Below are positions 1-9,914 of a DNA stretch of 64,000 bases, in pieces. This stretch comes from Lachnospiraceae bacterium XBB1006 (GTDB lineage Bacteria > Bacillota > Clostridia > Lachnospirales > Lachnospiraceae): assembly GCA_900115795.1 (NCBI GenBank), contig FOXT01000009.1, positions 83,044 through 147,043 of the forward strand. Reading direction: 5' to 3'. The notes beneath the pieces are model-generated. The model searched no databases. It saw only the letters and a list, made by a program, of their open reading frames with translations, and was not told the DNA's origin. Numbering within the stretch: the stretch's first letter is position 1; each line of letters starts with the position of its first letter. The position numbers and the translations under genes are program-made.

Positions 1-1
1 G

Positions 2-2428
2 GACCAGATGGTGGATCAGATTATGAAATTGCCCCAGGGAACGAAGTTTCAATTGCTGGCACCAGTGGTTCGCGGCCGGAAAGGAGAACACCAGAAGGTG
101 TTTGAGCGGGCGAAGAAGAGTGGATATGTACGTTTGATTGTGGACGACAACCAATATGAGGTTACGGAAGAGATTTCCATTGAGAAGAATGTTAAACATA
201 ACATCGAAATTGTCGTGGATCGTTTGGTGGTGAAACCGGGGATAGAAAAGCGACTGACGGATTCTGTGGAGAATACACTTGCGTTGGCAAATGGTTTGAT
301 GACAGTGGATATTATTGGTGGAGAGCCGATGCAGTTTTCCCAGAGCTTTGCCTGTCCGGATTGCGGAATTAGTGTGAGTGAAGTTGAACCTCGTAGTTTT
401 TCCTTCAATAACCCTTTTGGCGCCTGTCCAGTGTGTTCAGGACTCGGATATAAGATGGAATTCGATATGGAATTAATGGTTCCGGATCGGACGTTGAGCA
501 TTCACGAAGGTGCCATTCAGGCTTTGGGATGGCAATCGTCGTCGGAAGCGAAGAGCTTTACCCATGCGTTGCTAGTGGCTTTATCGGAGGCATATGGTTT
601 TAGCTTGGATACGCCATGGCAGGAGCTGCCCGCGGAGATACAGAAAATGTTGGCAGAGGGCACCAATGGAAGAGAAGTAAAGGTGCATTATAAGGGACAA
701 CGAGGGGAAGGCGTCTATGATGTTGCCTTTGAAGGACTAATCCGGAACGAAGAACGCCGCTACCGTGAGACAAGCTCGGAAGTGATGAAAAAAGAATACG
801 AACAATTCATGAACATTACGCCTTGTACGGCATGCCGTGGGCAACGATTGAAGAAGGAATCTCTGGCGGTAACGGTAGGGGATAAGAACATCTATGAGAC
901 AACGATTATGTCCATTAAGCAGTTGCACCAGTATATGGCGAATCTGGCGTTGACGCCACAACAGGAACGTATTGGCGCGCAGATTTTGAAGGAGATACGC
1001 GCGCGGATTCAATTTTTGATGGATGTGGGATTGGAATATTTATCGCTGGCGCGGGCGACGGCATCGCTGTCCGGCGGAGAAGCGCAGCGAATTCGCCTGG
1101 CTACGCAGGTGGGATCCGGCCTGGTAGGTGTGGCATATATCTTGGATGAGCCCAGTATCGGATTGCACCAGAGGGACAACGACAAGTTGTTGGCCACCTT
1201 ATGCCATTTGCGGGATTTGGGTAATACGTTGATTGTGGTAGAACATGACGAGGATACCATGCGACAGGCAGATTATATTGTGGATATTGGACCTCAGGCC
1301 GGAGAGCATGGTGGAGAAGTGGTGGCTACCGGAACGGCAGAGGAAATTATGGCGAATCCGAATTCCATAACGGGGGCCTATTTGAGTGGAAAGATACGGA
1401 TTCCCGTACCGGAAGAGCGCAACACCCCTACGGGATACCTGACCATTCGCGGAGCAAGGCAGAACAATTTACGAAATATTGATGTGCAGATTCCATTGGG
1501 TGTTTTTACGTGTGTAACCGGTGTGTCGGGATCCGGAAAGAGCTCATTGACAAATGAGATTTTACACAAGGCATTGGCAAAGAAATTAAATCATGCAAGA
1601 GCGATTCCGGGGCTTCACGATGGAATTGATGGGGTGGAACAACTGGATAAAATCATCGATATTGATCAATCGCCAATTGGACGGACTCCGAGAAGTAATC
1701 CGGCAACTTATACCGGTGTGTTTGATATGATTCGTGATTTGTTTGCGGCAACGGCGGATGCGAAAGCGCGTGGCTATAAGAAAGGACGTTTTAGCTTTAA
1801 TGTCAAAGGTGGCCGATGCGAAGCATGTTCCGGTGATGGTATTTTGAAAATTGAGATGCATTTCTTGCCGGATGTATTTGTTCCTTGTGAAGTATGCGGT
1901 GGAAAGCGGTACAATCGAGAGACATTAGAGGTACGTTACAAGGGAAAGAACATTTACGAGGTATTGGATATGACCGTTGAAGAGGCACTGACCTTTTTTG
2001 AAAATGTGCCATCGATTAAGCGAAAGATTCAGACACTGTATGATGTGGGATTGTCTTATATACGTTTGGGACAGCCATCCACAACGTTGTCCGGTGGAGA
2101 GGCACAGCGGATTAAACTGGCAACGGAATTGAGTCGCCGCAGCACCGGAAAGACCATTTATGTATTGGATGAGCCAACAACCGGTTTGCATTTTGCGGAT
2201 GTGCATAAACTGGTGATGATTTTGCGGAAACTGACAGAAGGTGGAAACACCGTTGTAGTGATTGAACACAATTTGGATGTGATTAAGACGGCAGATTATA
2301 TCATTGATATGGGACCGGAAGGAGGAGACGGTGGTGGCTTGGTTGTTGCCTCCGGTACGCCGGAGGAAGTGGCAAAGAACCCGAATTCCTATACGGGTCA
2401 ATATTTGAACAGGATGTTAACGAAATAA
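2..2428 (+). CDS. uvrA: Excinuclease ABC subunit A (5' end outside window)
   Basis: UvrA is the DNA-damage sensor of nucleotide excision repair; it dimerises, loads UvrB on damaged DNA and hydrolyses ATP. The visible 808 residues lack roughly the first 130 of the usual 940, including the first Walker A. Present are two Cys-pair zinc modules (CPVCSGLG and later CEACSGDG with CEVCGG), the second Walker A (GVSGSGKSS), and both ABC signature plus Walker B pairs (LSGGEAQRI followed by ILDEPSIGL and by VLDEPTTGL). The frame is open to the window edge, so this is a cut by the window and not a pseudogene. A terminator follows directly. Confidence 0.97.
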   Translation, partial: DQMVDQIMKLPQGTKFQLLAPVVRGRKGEHQKVFERAKKSGYVRLIVDDNQYEVTEEISIEKNVKHNIEIVVDRLVVKPGIEKRLTDSVENTLALANGLMTVDIIGGEPMQFSQSFACPDCGISVSEVEPRSFSFNNPFGACPVCSGLGYKMEFDMELMVPDRTLSIHEGAIQALGWQSSSEAKSFTHALLVALSEAYGFSLDTPWQELPAEIQKMLAEGTNGREVKVHYKGQRGEGVYDVAFEGLIRNEERRYRETSSEVMKKEYEQFMNITPCTACRGQRLKKESLAVTVGDKNIYETTIMSIKQLHQYMANLALTPQQERIGAQILKEIRARIQFLMDVGLEYLSLARATASLSGGEAQRIRLATQVGSGLVGVAYILDEPSIGLHQRDNDKLLATLCHLRDLGNTLIVVEHDEDTMRQADYIVDIGPQAGEHGGEVVATGTAEEIMANPNSITGAYLSGKIRIPVPEERNTPTGYLTIRGARQNNLRNIDVQIPLGVFTCVTGVSGSGKSSLTNEILHKALAKKLNHARAIPGLHDGIDGVEQLDKIIDIDQSPIGRTPRSNPATYTGVFDMIRDLFAATADAKARGYKKGRFSFNVKGGRCEACSGDGILKIEMHFLPDVFVPCEVCGGKRYNRETLEVRYKGKNIYEVLDMTVEEALTFFENVPSIKRKIQTLYDVGLSYIRLGQPSTTLSGGEAQRIKLATELSRRSTGKTIYVLDEPTTGLHFADVHKLVMILRKLTEGGNTVVVIEHNLDVIKTADYIIDMGPEGGDGGGLVVASGTPEEVAKNPNSYTGQYLNRMLTK

Positions 2429-2436
2429 GAGGATAG

Positions 2437-2467
2437 GACCGAGGGGGTATGCCTTCGGTCTTATTTT
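2437..2467 (+). terminator. Rho-independent terminator after uvrA
   Basis: A GACCGA / TCGGTC stem with a loop of about 12 nt is followed by TTATTTT, starting 8 nt after the uvrA stop. Confidence 0.8.
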
Positions 2468-2529
2468 ATGGTTGAAGCATAGGAAGGAGAGTTACCTTAG
2501 GTGGAGTTTCCCCAAAATGCAAAAAAAAA

Positions 2530-2606
2530 GGACACCATTCGGTGTCCATTAGATTCGGGGAGTGTCCCCCACGACTTGGTCGAAGGGGACATGAGTTATG
2601 AAAAAT
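2530..2606. other. Hairpin cluster upstream of mbl
   Basis: A perfect GGACACC / GGTGTCC hairpin preceded by nine A residues could act as a terminator for minus-strand transcription. It is followed by a GTCCCC / GGGGAC inverted repeat. The rest of the uvrA-mbl gap (about 390 bp) is AT-rich with no convincing gene; apart from these hairpins and the mbl promoter nothing else was recognised in it. Confidence 0.5.
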
Positions 2607-2744
2607 TATATTAGCTATTAGCTAGTACTCATTCAGTATATGTAACCAATGTGACATTCATGTGAAGAAAATGAAAAAACGTTTAAAAAAAATTAAGAAA
2701 GTTTAAAAAAACAATGTTTTTATAGGAAAAGTAAAAAAAAGGCT

Positions 2745-2772
2745 TTGAAAAATTCGCGGGATTGTATATAAT
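2745..2772 (+). promoter_or_regulatory. Predicted SigA-type promoter of mbl
   Basis: TTGAAA and TATAAT hexamers are separated by 16 bp, about 90 bp before the mbl start codon. The assignment is by consensus only. Confidence 0.6.
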
Positions 2773-2859
2773 AAGATAGATATTCTATGATTAATCTGTT
2801 GGACTATGTCCAGCACTTCAAATATAGACAAATGTATAAGTGAGTGAAAGGGGAAGAAT

Positions 2860-3852
2860 ATGGCTTCTACAGATATTGGAATTGATTTAGGAACAGCAAG
2901 TATTTTGGTATATATTCGCGGAAAGGGCGTTGTGCTGAAAGAACCTTCCGTTGTTGCATTTGACAGAGATACACAGAAGATTAGAGCAATTGGTGAGGAT
3001 GCACGATTGATGCTTGGAAGAACTCCGGGAAATATTACGGCAGTTCGTCCGCTTCGTCAGGGTGTTATTTCGGATTATACAGTAACAGAGAAGATGCTTC
3101 GTTACTTTATACAGAAGTCAATTGGGAAGAAGATTTACCGTAAGTTGAACATTGCGGTATGTGTGCCAAGCGGCGCAACAGAAGTTGAGAAGAAGGCAGT
3201 GGAGGATGCTGCGGTTAACTGTGGAGCACGTGAAGTGTTTATTATCGAGGAGCCGATTGCGGCAGCAATCGGAGCAGGCATTGACATTGACAAGCCATGT
3301 GGAAACATGATTGTGGATATCGGTGGTGGAACAACTGATATTGCGGTTATTTCTCTGAAAGGTACGGTTGTAAGTACTTCTGTAAAGATTGCAGGAGACG
3401 ATTTTGATGAGGCGATTGTTCGCTACATGCGTAAGAAGCATAACTTATTAGTTGGTGAACGTACAGCTGAAGAAGTGAAGATTAAAGTGGGAACCTGCTA
3501 TCCGTTGTCAGAGGATATGACCATGGATGTCCGGGGACGTAACTTAGTAACCGGTTTACCAAAGAGTGTGCCAATTTCATCTTCCGAAATTGAAGAGGCG
3601 CTCCGCGAAACAACGGTTCAGATTGTTGAGGCGGTACACAGCGTTTTGGAGAAGACTCCACCGGAACTGGCAGCAGATATTGCTGATCGTGGAATTGTTT
3701 TGACCGGAGGCGGTGCAATGCTGCGTGGGTTGGATGAGTTGATTCAGTCTAAGACCGGAATTAATACCATGGTGGCCGATGATGCAATGACTTGTGTTGC
3801 AATCGGAACCGGTAAATATGTGGAAAGTATGACAGGAAAGTCAATTGAATAA
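2860..3852 (+). CDS. mbl: MreB-like actin homologue Mbl
   Basis: This is a bacterial actin that polymerises under the membrane and guides the wall-elongation machinery. At 330 residues it has the normal family length. The actin phosphate-1 loop is visible near the N terminus (GIDLGTASI), phosphate-2 near residue 150 (DIGGGTTDIAV) and the adenosine-binding LTGGGAML near residue 290. A GGGG-type ribosome site lies 8 nt before the ATG. Its position directly before two flagellar rod genes matches the Bacillus mbl-flhO-flhP order, which favours Mbl over MreB; the distinction is by context. Confidence 0.9.
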   Translation: MASTDIGIDLGTASILVYIRGKGVVLKEPSVVAFDRDTQKIRAIGEDARLMLGRTPGNITAVRPLRQGVISDYTVTEKMLRYFIQKSIGKKIYRKLNIAVCVPSGATEVEKKAVEDAAVNCGAREVFIIEEPIAAAIGAGIDIDKPCGNMIVDIGGGTTDIAVISLKGTVVSTSVKIAGDDFDEAIVRYMRKKHNLLVGERTAEEVKIKVGTCYPLSEDMTMDVRGRNLVTGLPKSVPISSSEIEEALRETTVQIVEAVHSVLEKTPPELAADIADRGIVLTGGGAMLRGLDELIQSKTGINTMVADDAMTCVAIGTGKYVESMTGKSIE

Positions 3853-3892
3853 TGAATAATCGTCACGCAGGCGAAGGAAAGGGGCTCAGAGT

Positions 3893-4696
3893 ATGATTAA
3901 AGGGTTATACACTGCTTACACCGGAATGGCAAATCAGATGAATCGTATGGATGTTTTGACGAATAATCTGGCCAATTCCGCAACCAATGGATTTAAGAAG
4001 GAAGGCGCAACGACGCAGTCGTTTGATGCGTTGTACGGATATCGTATTAAGGATTCTTCCGCGTTTTATTTAAATGATCGTTTGGGAAAAGTGCGTCTCG
4101 GCGCAAAGATTGGCGAGAACTACACGGATCATTCCCAGGGAGCCTTGCGTGAAACGGAAAATAATACAGATTTTTCGATTGGTGGGGCAGGTTTTTTTGC
4201 GATTGCGTTTACCAATAAAGCAGGTGAGTCTTCAGTAAAGTATACGCGTGACGGTGCGTTTAAACTGACCAAGGAAGGGTACTTGGTAACCAAGGATGGC
4301 GACTATGTGTTGAATCAGAATGGTGCGACGAATTCTGATTTTAGAAGAAATAATTATATTCGATTGGATCCGAATTTACCTTTTACCGTGGATACGCAGG
4401 GCAATATTTACCAGAACGAACAGCCTATGGGTAAGATTGGTGTTGTAGACATAGCGGACTATAATTATTTGGAACATTACGGGGAGAATATGTATCAGCT
4501 GGTGGAAGGCGGACGTGTTACACCGGCGGACGTAGAGATTTACCAGGGCGTATTGGAGATGTCCAATGTTAACGTGGTAAGTGAGATGGTGGAAATGATT
4601 ACCGTAACAAGAGCATATGAATCCAATCAGAAGGTGATTCAGACCATTGATGAGACCATTGATAAGGCAGTAAATGGTTTGGGAAGAGTCGGATAA
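3893..4696 (+). CDS. flhO: Flagellar basal-body rod protein FlhO (FlgF/FlgG family)
   Basis: This is a structural protein of the flagellar rod, exported by the flagellar type III apparatus. The N terminus has the rod/hook family pattern (GLYTAYTGM, then LTNNLANSATNGFK) and the C terminus the matching helix (SNVNVVSEMVEMI followed by TRAYESNQKVIQ). Both ends form the coiled-coil core that packs the rod. At 267 residues it is normal for FlhO/FlgF. It lies 40 bp after mbl with AAGG-type ribosome site, and the second rod gene follows, so co-transcription is likely. Confidence 0.9.
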   Translation: MIKGLYTAYTGMANQMNRMDVLTNNLANSATNGFKKEGATTQSFDALYGYRIKDSSAFYLNDRLGKVRLGAKIGENYTDHSQGALRETENNTDFSIGGAGFFAIAFTNKAGESSVKYTRDGAFKLTKEGYLVTKDGDYVLNQNGATNSDFRRNNYIRLDPNLPFTVDTQGNIYQNEQPMGKIGVVDIADYNYLEHYGENMYQLVEGGRVTPADVEIYQGVLEMSNVNVVSEMVEMITVTRAYESNQKVIQTIDETIDKAVNGLGRVG

Positions 4697-4801
4697 TGTG
4701 ATAATTTGGCGAAATATCATGGGATTGTCTTTTCAGTTTATCGACTTTGTACGATAATTATTTTGAGGCTATTGAGTTTTACAGTAAGGAGTGAATTGCC
4801 T

Positions 4802-5620
4802 ATGATGAGAGCATTATGGAGTGCGGCATCCGGAATGATAAGCCAGCAGGCCAATGTAGATACGATTTCAAATAATTTAGCGAATGTTAATACAACTGGT
4901 TTTAAGAATGATAAAGCAGAGTTTAAGTCCTTGCTATATCAGACGATACAGACAAGAACAACAACAGCCAACGGTGCACAGAAACCGGTTGGCGCGCAGG
5001 TTGGATTGGGAACCAGATTGGCGTCCATTACGACGAGTTTTGAACAAGGACCAATGTTAGCAAGTGAAAGCCCAACTGCATTTTGTATTTCAGGAAAGGG
5101 ATTTTTTGCAGTGCGCGGTGGCGATGGAGAAACCTACTATACAAGAAATGGTGATTTTAAGTGGAGTAGAGGAACGACAGGCTGGACATTGGCAACATCG
5201 GAGGGATATCCGGTTTTGGACACGGAAGGAAAAGCCATTGTGTTACCGGAGAATGTAGCGAATAATCAAGTGACGTTTACATCGAAGACCGGTGAACTTG
5301 GTTATATGGGAAATGATGGTAAGTATGTTAGCTTGAATCAGACCATAGGTGTATGGCAGTTTAATAATCCTGCCGGTCTGGATAAAGTAAGTGGAAGCCG
5401 TTATGCGGTAACGGCAGCTTCCGGTGGAGCAATGAATGAGGCAACAACGGCGGGACTGATTAAGAGCGACGTGGTGAATAAATATTTGGAAGGTTCGAAT
5501 GTACAGGTTGCAGATGAGATGGTGAATCTGATTGTTGCACAGCGTGCTTACGAGATGAATTCGAAGGCAATTCAGGCATCGGATGACATGCTCGGACAAG
5601 CAAACAGCCTGAGAAGATAA
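4802..5620 (+). CDS. flhP: Flagellar distal rod protein FlhP/FlgG
   Basis: This is the second rod subunit. It begins MMRALWSAASGM, followed by TISNNLANVNTTGFK, and ends with the D0 helix (VQVADEMVNLIVAQRAYEMNSKAI), which is typical for FlgG. The frame is open 96 nt upstream, but the chosen ATG has an AAGGAG site at 10 nt and gives the canonical FlgG N terminus, so the upstream extension is rejected. The length of 272 residues fits the family. Confidence 0.92.
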   Translation: MMRALWSAASGMISQQANVDTISNNLANVNTTGFKNDKAEFKSLLYQTIQTRTTTANGAQKPVGAQVGLGTRLASITTSFEQGPMLASESPTAFCISGKGFFAVRGGDGETYYTRNGDFKWSRGTTGWTLATSEGYPVLDTEGKAIVLPENVANNQVTFTSKTGELGYMGNDGKYVSLNQTIGVWQFNNPAGLDKVSGSRYAVTAASGGAMNEATTAGLIKSDVVNKYLEGSNVQVADEMVNLIVAQRAYEMNSKAIQASDDMLGQANSLRR

Positions 5621-5631
5621 GGAGGTAGCCT

Positions 5632-6009
5632 ATGGCAGTAGATGCATTAGCCGGAGCGTATGCGGAGGCGGCGAATGGTTCCCAGGTTTCTAGAAAATTA
5701 GAGGGAAGTTTGAAGAGCGATTTGAGTAAGGCTACGGACGAGGAACTGATGAATGTTTGCAAAGAGTTTGAAGCTTATTTTACAGAGCAGGTTTTCAAAT
5801 CCATGCAGAAGATGGTTCCGGAGAGTAAGGATAGCAGTTCGGCGAATCAACAGATGAAAGATTACTACAAGGAAGAATTGATTAAGCAGTATGCGGCAAG
5901 CAGTTCGGAACGAGGTGGTCTTGGAATTGCACAGATGTTGTATGAGCAGATGAAGCGGAATTACGATATGCCAACGGTGGAGGAAACGAACGTGTCGGAG
6001 GCAGAATAA
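5632..6009 (+). CDS. Flagellar rod-binding protein (FlgJ N-terminal domain)
   Basis: The 125-residue protein matches the rod-binding domain of FlgJ (core around CKEFEAYFTEQVFKSM and the Gly-Leu-Gly segment GGLGIAQMLYEQM) without the peptidoglycan hydrolase domain found in Proteobacteria, as is usual in Firmicutes. It probably helps assemble the rod through the wall. It follows flhP by 11 nt with a GGAGG site, so it is the last gene of the mbl-rod cluster. Confidence 0.85.
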   Translation: MAVDALAGAYAEAANGSQVSRKLEGSLKSDLSKATDEELMNVCKEFEAYFTEQVFKSMQKMVPESKDSSSANQQMKDYYKEELIKQYAASSSERGGLGIAQMLYEQMKRNYDMPTVEETNVSEAE

Positions 6010-6018
6010 GAATGGTTT

Positions 6019-6060
6019 ATAACGAGGAAGAAGGAAGCCCCTTCTTCCTTTCTTCGTTAT
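6019..6060 (+). terminator. Hairpin after the rod operon
   Basis: An ATAACGA / TCGTTAT outer stem encloses GAAGAAGG / CCTTCTTC. The T-tract is weak, so it may be a terminator or an RNA-stability hairpin. Confidence 0.55.
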
Positions 6061-6145
6061 CATGAGAGGATGGCATTTTTTGCTTGCGTCCGTAAGAAAG
6101 ATGGACTACAATGGGGGAGAAAGTGAAACGAGTGGAGGAAAGAAC

Positions 6146-8368
6146 TTGGAAGAATTACAGGGATATGTATCGAATGTTCGTTATCGAAATGAGGAAAATG
6201 GATATACGGTGTTCGATATTGTAAGCGACGAAGAAGAATATACAGCAGTGGGATACATTGGAGGTCTGGAGCCCGGAATCAGCCTGTTGCTACGTGGGGA
6301 AATGGGAGTGCATCCAAGTTATGGAGAACAATTTCAAGTGTCCTCTTACGAAGAGCTTGCGCCGGCGGATGCCGTAGAGATGGAGCGGTATTTGGGATCC
6401 GGTGCAATCAAAGGAATTGGTGTTGCGCTGGCGGCACGAATTGTGAAGCGATTTAAGGAGGATACCTTTCGGATAATTGAAGAAGAGCCGGAACGGTTGG
6501 CGGAGATTTCCGGAATCAGTGAGAAAAAAGCAATGGATATAGCGGACCAGATGCAGCGGAAAAAGGACTTGCGCCAGGCCATGATGTTTTTGCAGAAGTA
6601 TGGCATTCAAATGACATTGGGAGTACGTATTTATCAGAAATATGGTCTTGAAATGTATCGGATTATAAACGATAACCCGTATCGTATTGCAGATGAGATA
6701 CCGGGCGTGGGATTTAAACGTGCGGATGAAATTGCAACCAAAGTAGGAATTCGCGTGGACTCGGACTATCGCATCCGAAGTGGTATTGTATACACGTTGC
6801 AGCAGGCGGTGGCGTATGGACATACGTTTTTGCCGTGGGAAAAGATGCTGAAAATGGCTACAGATATTCTCGGTGTGGAGGAAGAGGCAATCGGAACGCA
6901 GGTGGAGAATCTGGCCATGGAGCGTAAGCTGATTTTACAAAAGCGTGAAGGCTGTGAGTATCCGGATGTATATCTGGCGAGCTTTTTTTACATGGAACAG
7001 AAAGCGGCGCGCATGTTGCGTAAGCTGGATGTGACATATCCGGGGAAAGAGGCGGAGCTGACGCGTTTTCTGGAGCTGGAGGAAAAAGAGCAGGGAATTA
7101 CTTTGGACGATATGCAAAAACAAGCGATTCGAAGTGCTGTGCAAGAAGGACTGTTGATTCTCACCGGTGGACCGGGTACCGGAAAAACTACAATCATAAA
7201 TGCGATTATTCGCTATTTCGAAATGCAAAATCTCGACATTGCGTTGGCGGCGCCAACGGGGCGTGCAGCGAAGCGTATGAGTGAAGTGACCGGTATTGAG
7301 GCAAAGACCATTCATCGGTTGTTGGAAATTGGCGGAGGATTGGAACAGCAAGGTGCCTTCGGGCGAGATGAGGAGAATCCATTAGAATATGATGTGGTGA
7401 TCATTGATGAAATGTCCATGGTGGATATCAATTTGTTTTATGCCTTGTTAAAAGCGTTGGTGGCCGGAACCCGCCTGATTTTGGTGGGGGATGCAGATCA
7501 GTTGCCGAGTGTTGGACCGGGCAGTGTATTGCGCGATATGATCGAGGCAAACACGGTGCCGGTGGTGCGATTAAATAAGGTATACCGACAGGGAGAGGAA
7601 AGTAGCATTGTTGTCAATGCACATTGCATTAACCAGGGAAAGATGGTGGCGCTTGACAATAAGAACCGGGATTTCTTTTTCCTAAAACGCTACGATGCAA
7701 ATCAGGTGATTAATGTGACCTTACAATTGATATTGCAGAAATTGCCGGGATATGTGGATGCATCTCCTTATGATATTCAGGTAATGACCCCAACCCGGAA
7801 GGGGCTATTGGGGGTAGAGCACTTAAACGAAGTGTTGCAGCATTATTTGAATCCGGAAAGCCCGTCAAAGGAAGAAAAGAAGGTAGGCAATACCCTTTTT
7901 CGCGAAGGGGATAAAGTAATGCAGACGAAGAATAATTATCAGTTGCCCTGGGAAGTTACCAATCGTTATCATGTGGTCATTGATCAGGGGATGGGCGTAT
8001 TTAACGGGGATACGGGAATCATCCATAAGATTGATCATGCAATGGAACGGGTGGAAGTTTTATACGAGGAAGCGCGTGTGGTAGTTTATCCATTTGCGCA
8101 ATTGGATGAGTTGGAACTTGCGTATGCAGTTACCGTACATAAATCGCAGGGAAGTGAGTATCCGGCGGTGGTAATTCCGCTTTTGCAGGGACCCAAACCG
8201 CTGATGAACAGGAATTTGTTGTATACTGCTGTGACGAGGGCGAAACGTTGCGTGACCTTGGTGGGAGACGAACATGTCTTTACACAGATGGTGGAAAACG
8301 GGCAGCAGCTTACCCGCTACAGTGGGTTGAAGGAGCGCATGAGGGAGATAGAGAAAGAAGAATGTTGA
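6146..8368 (+). CDS. recD2: RecD2-type 5'-3' DNA helicase
   Basis: This is a superfamily 1B helicase of the RecBC-independent RecD2 group, acting in DNA repair and replication-fork maintenance. The N-terminal OB-like part begins ELQGYVSNVRY; helix-hairpin-helix segments lie near residues 85-200; Walker A is TGGPGTGKTT near residue 345; the DE box is VIIDEMSMVD; the last helicase motif is AYAVTVHKSQGSEYP. A TTG start is chosen because GGAGG lies 7 nt upstream and the family N terminus begins there. An ATG 45 nt upstream has no ribosome site. The resulting 740 residues match RecD2 length. Confidence 0.92.
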   Translation: MEELQGYVSNVRYRNEENGYTVFDIVSDEEEYTAVGYIGGLEPGISLLLRGEMGVHPSYGEQFQVSSYEELAPADAVEMERYLGSGAIKGIGVALAARIVKRFKEDTFRIIEEEPERLAEISGISEKKAMDIADQMQRKKDLRQAMMFLQKYGIQMTLGVRIYQKYGLEMYRIINDNPYRIADEIPGVGFKRADEIATKVGIRVDSDYRIRSGIVYTLQQAVAYGHTFLPWEKMLKMATDILGVEEEAIGTQVENLAMERKLILQKREGCEYPDVYLASFFYMEQKAARMLRKLDVTYPGKEAELTRFLELEEKEQGITLDDMQKQAIRSAVQEGLLILTGGPGTGKTTIINAIIRYFEMQNLDIALAAPTGRAAKRMSEVTGIEAKTIHRLLEIGGGLEQQGAFGRDEENPLEYDVVIIDEMSMVDINLFYALLKALVAGTRLILVGDADQLPSVGPGSVLRDMIEANTVPVVRLNKVYRQGEESSIVVNAHCINQGKMVALDNKNRDFFFLKRYDANQVINVTLQLILQKLPGYVDASPYDIQVMTPTRKGLLGVEHLNEVLQHYLNPESPSKEEKKVGNTLFREGDKVMQTKNNYQLPWEVTNRYHVVIDQGMGVFNGDTGIIHKIDHAMERVEVLYEEARVVVYPFAQLDELELAYAVTVHKSQGSEYPAVVIPLLQGPKPLMNRNLLYTAVTRAKRCVTLVGDEHVFTQMVENGQQLTRYSGLKERMREIEKEEC

Positions 8369-9057
8369 GAGAATGGTTTTATCCGCCAAAATGTTGCGGA
8401 TGTAAAACACTAATAGATCGGGAGACCTATTTGTGCCCGCGGTGCAAAAAACAACTTGTAAGGGTACAGGAACCAATCTGTTTGTGTTGTGGGAAAACGA
8501 TACGAGAAGAGGGACAGCGGTTTTGTCATGATTGCAGGAAAGTGTATCATGGCTTCGTAAATAACCGCAGCCTGTATCTGTATAATGGTGCAGCACGGAA
8601 GCTGATGTATGAATTAAAGTATTGCCATAACCGGGATGTGGCCGAATTTTTTGGAAAAGCGTTGGCAGCTGAATTTGGAGATTACATTCGGGGGGTGGGA
8701 ATTGATGCGATTGTACCCATCCCGCTACATCGAAAACGAAAGCGACAGCGTGGGTATAATCAGGCAGAGTTGATAGCAAACGAGCTAAGTCGTGTTTGTG
8801 GGATTCCGGTGTATCCGAATTTGCTAAAAAGGGTGCGCGTAACAAGAGCGCAGAAAGAGTTAAATGATGCAGAACGTAAAAATAATGTGAAAAACGCTTT
8901 TCAACTATGCAAAAATGGTGTAAAATTAAATCAAATTCTGCTCGTGGATGATATCTATACCACAGGCGCAACCCTGGATGCGGCAGTGCGACCATTGCTG
9001 GAATCCGGCGCGCAGGCTGTGTATGGTGTCACCGTATGTGTTGGCAGAGGGTTTTAG
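8362..9057 (+). CDS. comFC: ComF family amidophosphoribosyltransferase-like protein
   Basis: This is the ComFC protein of the late competence operon, needed for DNA uptake or processing in naturally competent relatives. Its N-terminal zinc ribbon has four Cys pairs (CCGCK, CPRCK, CLCC, CHDC). The C-terminal phosphoribosyltransferase domain has the pyrophosphate-binding LLVDDIYTTGAT near residue 195. The start overlaps the recD2 stop, indicating translational coupling. The frame runs open far upstream inside recD2 but only this ATG gives the normal ComFC N terminus. ComFA and ComFB are not present here. Confidence 0.9.
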   Translation: MLREWFYPPKCCGCKTLIDRETYLCPRCKKQLVRVQEPICLCCGKTIREEGQRFCHDCRKVYHGFVNNRSLYLYNGAARKLMYELKYCHNRDVAEFFGKALAAEFGDYIRGVGIDAIVPIPLHRKRKRQRGYNQAELIANELSRVCGIPVYPNLLKRVRVTRAQKELNDAERKNNVKNAFQLCKNGVKLNQILLVDDIYTTGATLDAAVRPLLESGAQAVYGVTVCVGRGF

Positions 9058-9071
9058 GAGGATAAATAATC

Positions 9072-9482
9072 ATGGAAATTAGAAATTGTAAAGAATGTGG
9101 AAGATTATTTAATTATTTAAGCGGAAGACCAATTTGTCAGGACTGTAAACAGAAATTGGAAGATAAGTTCATGGAGGTTAAGAATTATATTCGTGAACAT
9201 GGCAGAGCAAGTATTGCTGAGGTTGCCGAAGCCAATGATGTTGATACGAAACAGATTAAACAATGGGTACGTGAAGAGCGTTTGGTCTTTTCGGACGATT
9301 CGCCGGTAACGATTGATTGCGAAAGCTGCGGAGCACCAATTAAATCCGGACGTTTCTGTAAAGAATGTGCATCGAAGATGACGGATAGTTTTGAAAGTGC
9401 AATTCGTAAGTCGCAGCCGGTAGTAGAGCAGAGAAGGGACACCAGAGATAAAGACAGAATGCGTTTTCTGGACAAACACTAA
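9072..9482 (+). CDS. yvyF: Flagellar-operon protein YvyF family
   Basis: The 136-residue protein has an N-terminal Cys pair module (CKECG, CQDC), a central winged-helix-like stretch and a second Cys module (CESCG, CKEC). This layout matches the YvyF family encoded next to comF and flgM in Bacillus, where YvyF interacts with the anti-sigma factor FlgM. Here flgM does not follow; a terminator does. The role in late flagellar control is inferred from the family. Confidence 0.82.
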   Translation: MEIRNCKECGRLFNYLSGRPICQDCKQKLEDKFMEVKNYIREHGRASIAEVAEANDVDTKQIKQWVREERLVFSDDSPVTIDCESCGAPIKSGRFCKECASKMTDSFESAIRKSQPVVEQRRDTRDKDRMRFLDKH

Positions 9483-9486
9483 GGTT

Positions 9487-9515
9487 AAAAGCTACCCGAA
9501 TCCCGGGTGGCTTTT
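9487..9515 (+). terminator. Terminator after yvyF
   Basis: An AAAAGCTACCCG / CGGGTGGCTTTT stem with a 5-nt loop ends in a T-rich tail. Confidence 0.85.
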
Positions 9516-9530
9516 CTTTAAGGAGAGAAT

Positions 9531-9914
9531 ATGGTTAATGAAGAAAGAGTTCGCGCAATGACAAAAGCGGCGATTTTTGAAGAGGGTGTGGGTAAGAAAG
9601 CGCTCTCCAGTGGGGAATACTATCGGAGCGATTACCTGTTTATTCAAATGTTGAAGAGCTTTTTTTGGGGAAGCTTAGCGTTTGCATTGTTGGGATTGTT
9701 GTTGGCGTGTTATGGTATAGATGCATTGATGGGGAAACTGCCATCGATGAATGTGCCACAGTTTTGCGTTGCGGTACTAATCGCCTATCTTTTGTTTATG
9801 GTTGTTTATATGGGCGTTAGTTACATTCGAGGATATCGACGCTATCAGAGTAATGAAATTGCGATTAAAGGATATGAGAAAACATTAAAACACTTGGAGA
9901 ATATGTATGAATAA
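9531..9914 (+). CDS. Small membrane protein, unknown function
   Basis: The function is not recognised. The 127 residues contain two membrane helices (about 44-64 and 76-98) between charged ends, and the C-terminal tail is basic and helical. It is preceded by AAGGAG and overlaps the next gene by 8 bp. The gene travels with the c-di-AMP cyclase gene cdaA two positions downstream, which suggests an envelope role; that is inference from context only. Confidence 0.7.
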   Translation: MVNEERVRAMTKAAIFEEGVGKKALSSGEYYRSDYLFIQMLKSFFWGSLAFALLGLLLACYGIDALMGKLPSMNVPQFCVAVLIAYLLFMVVYMGVSYIRGYRRYQSNEIAIKGYEKTLKHLENMYE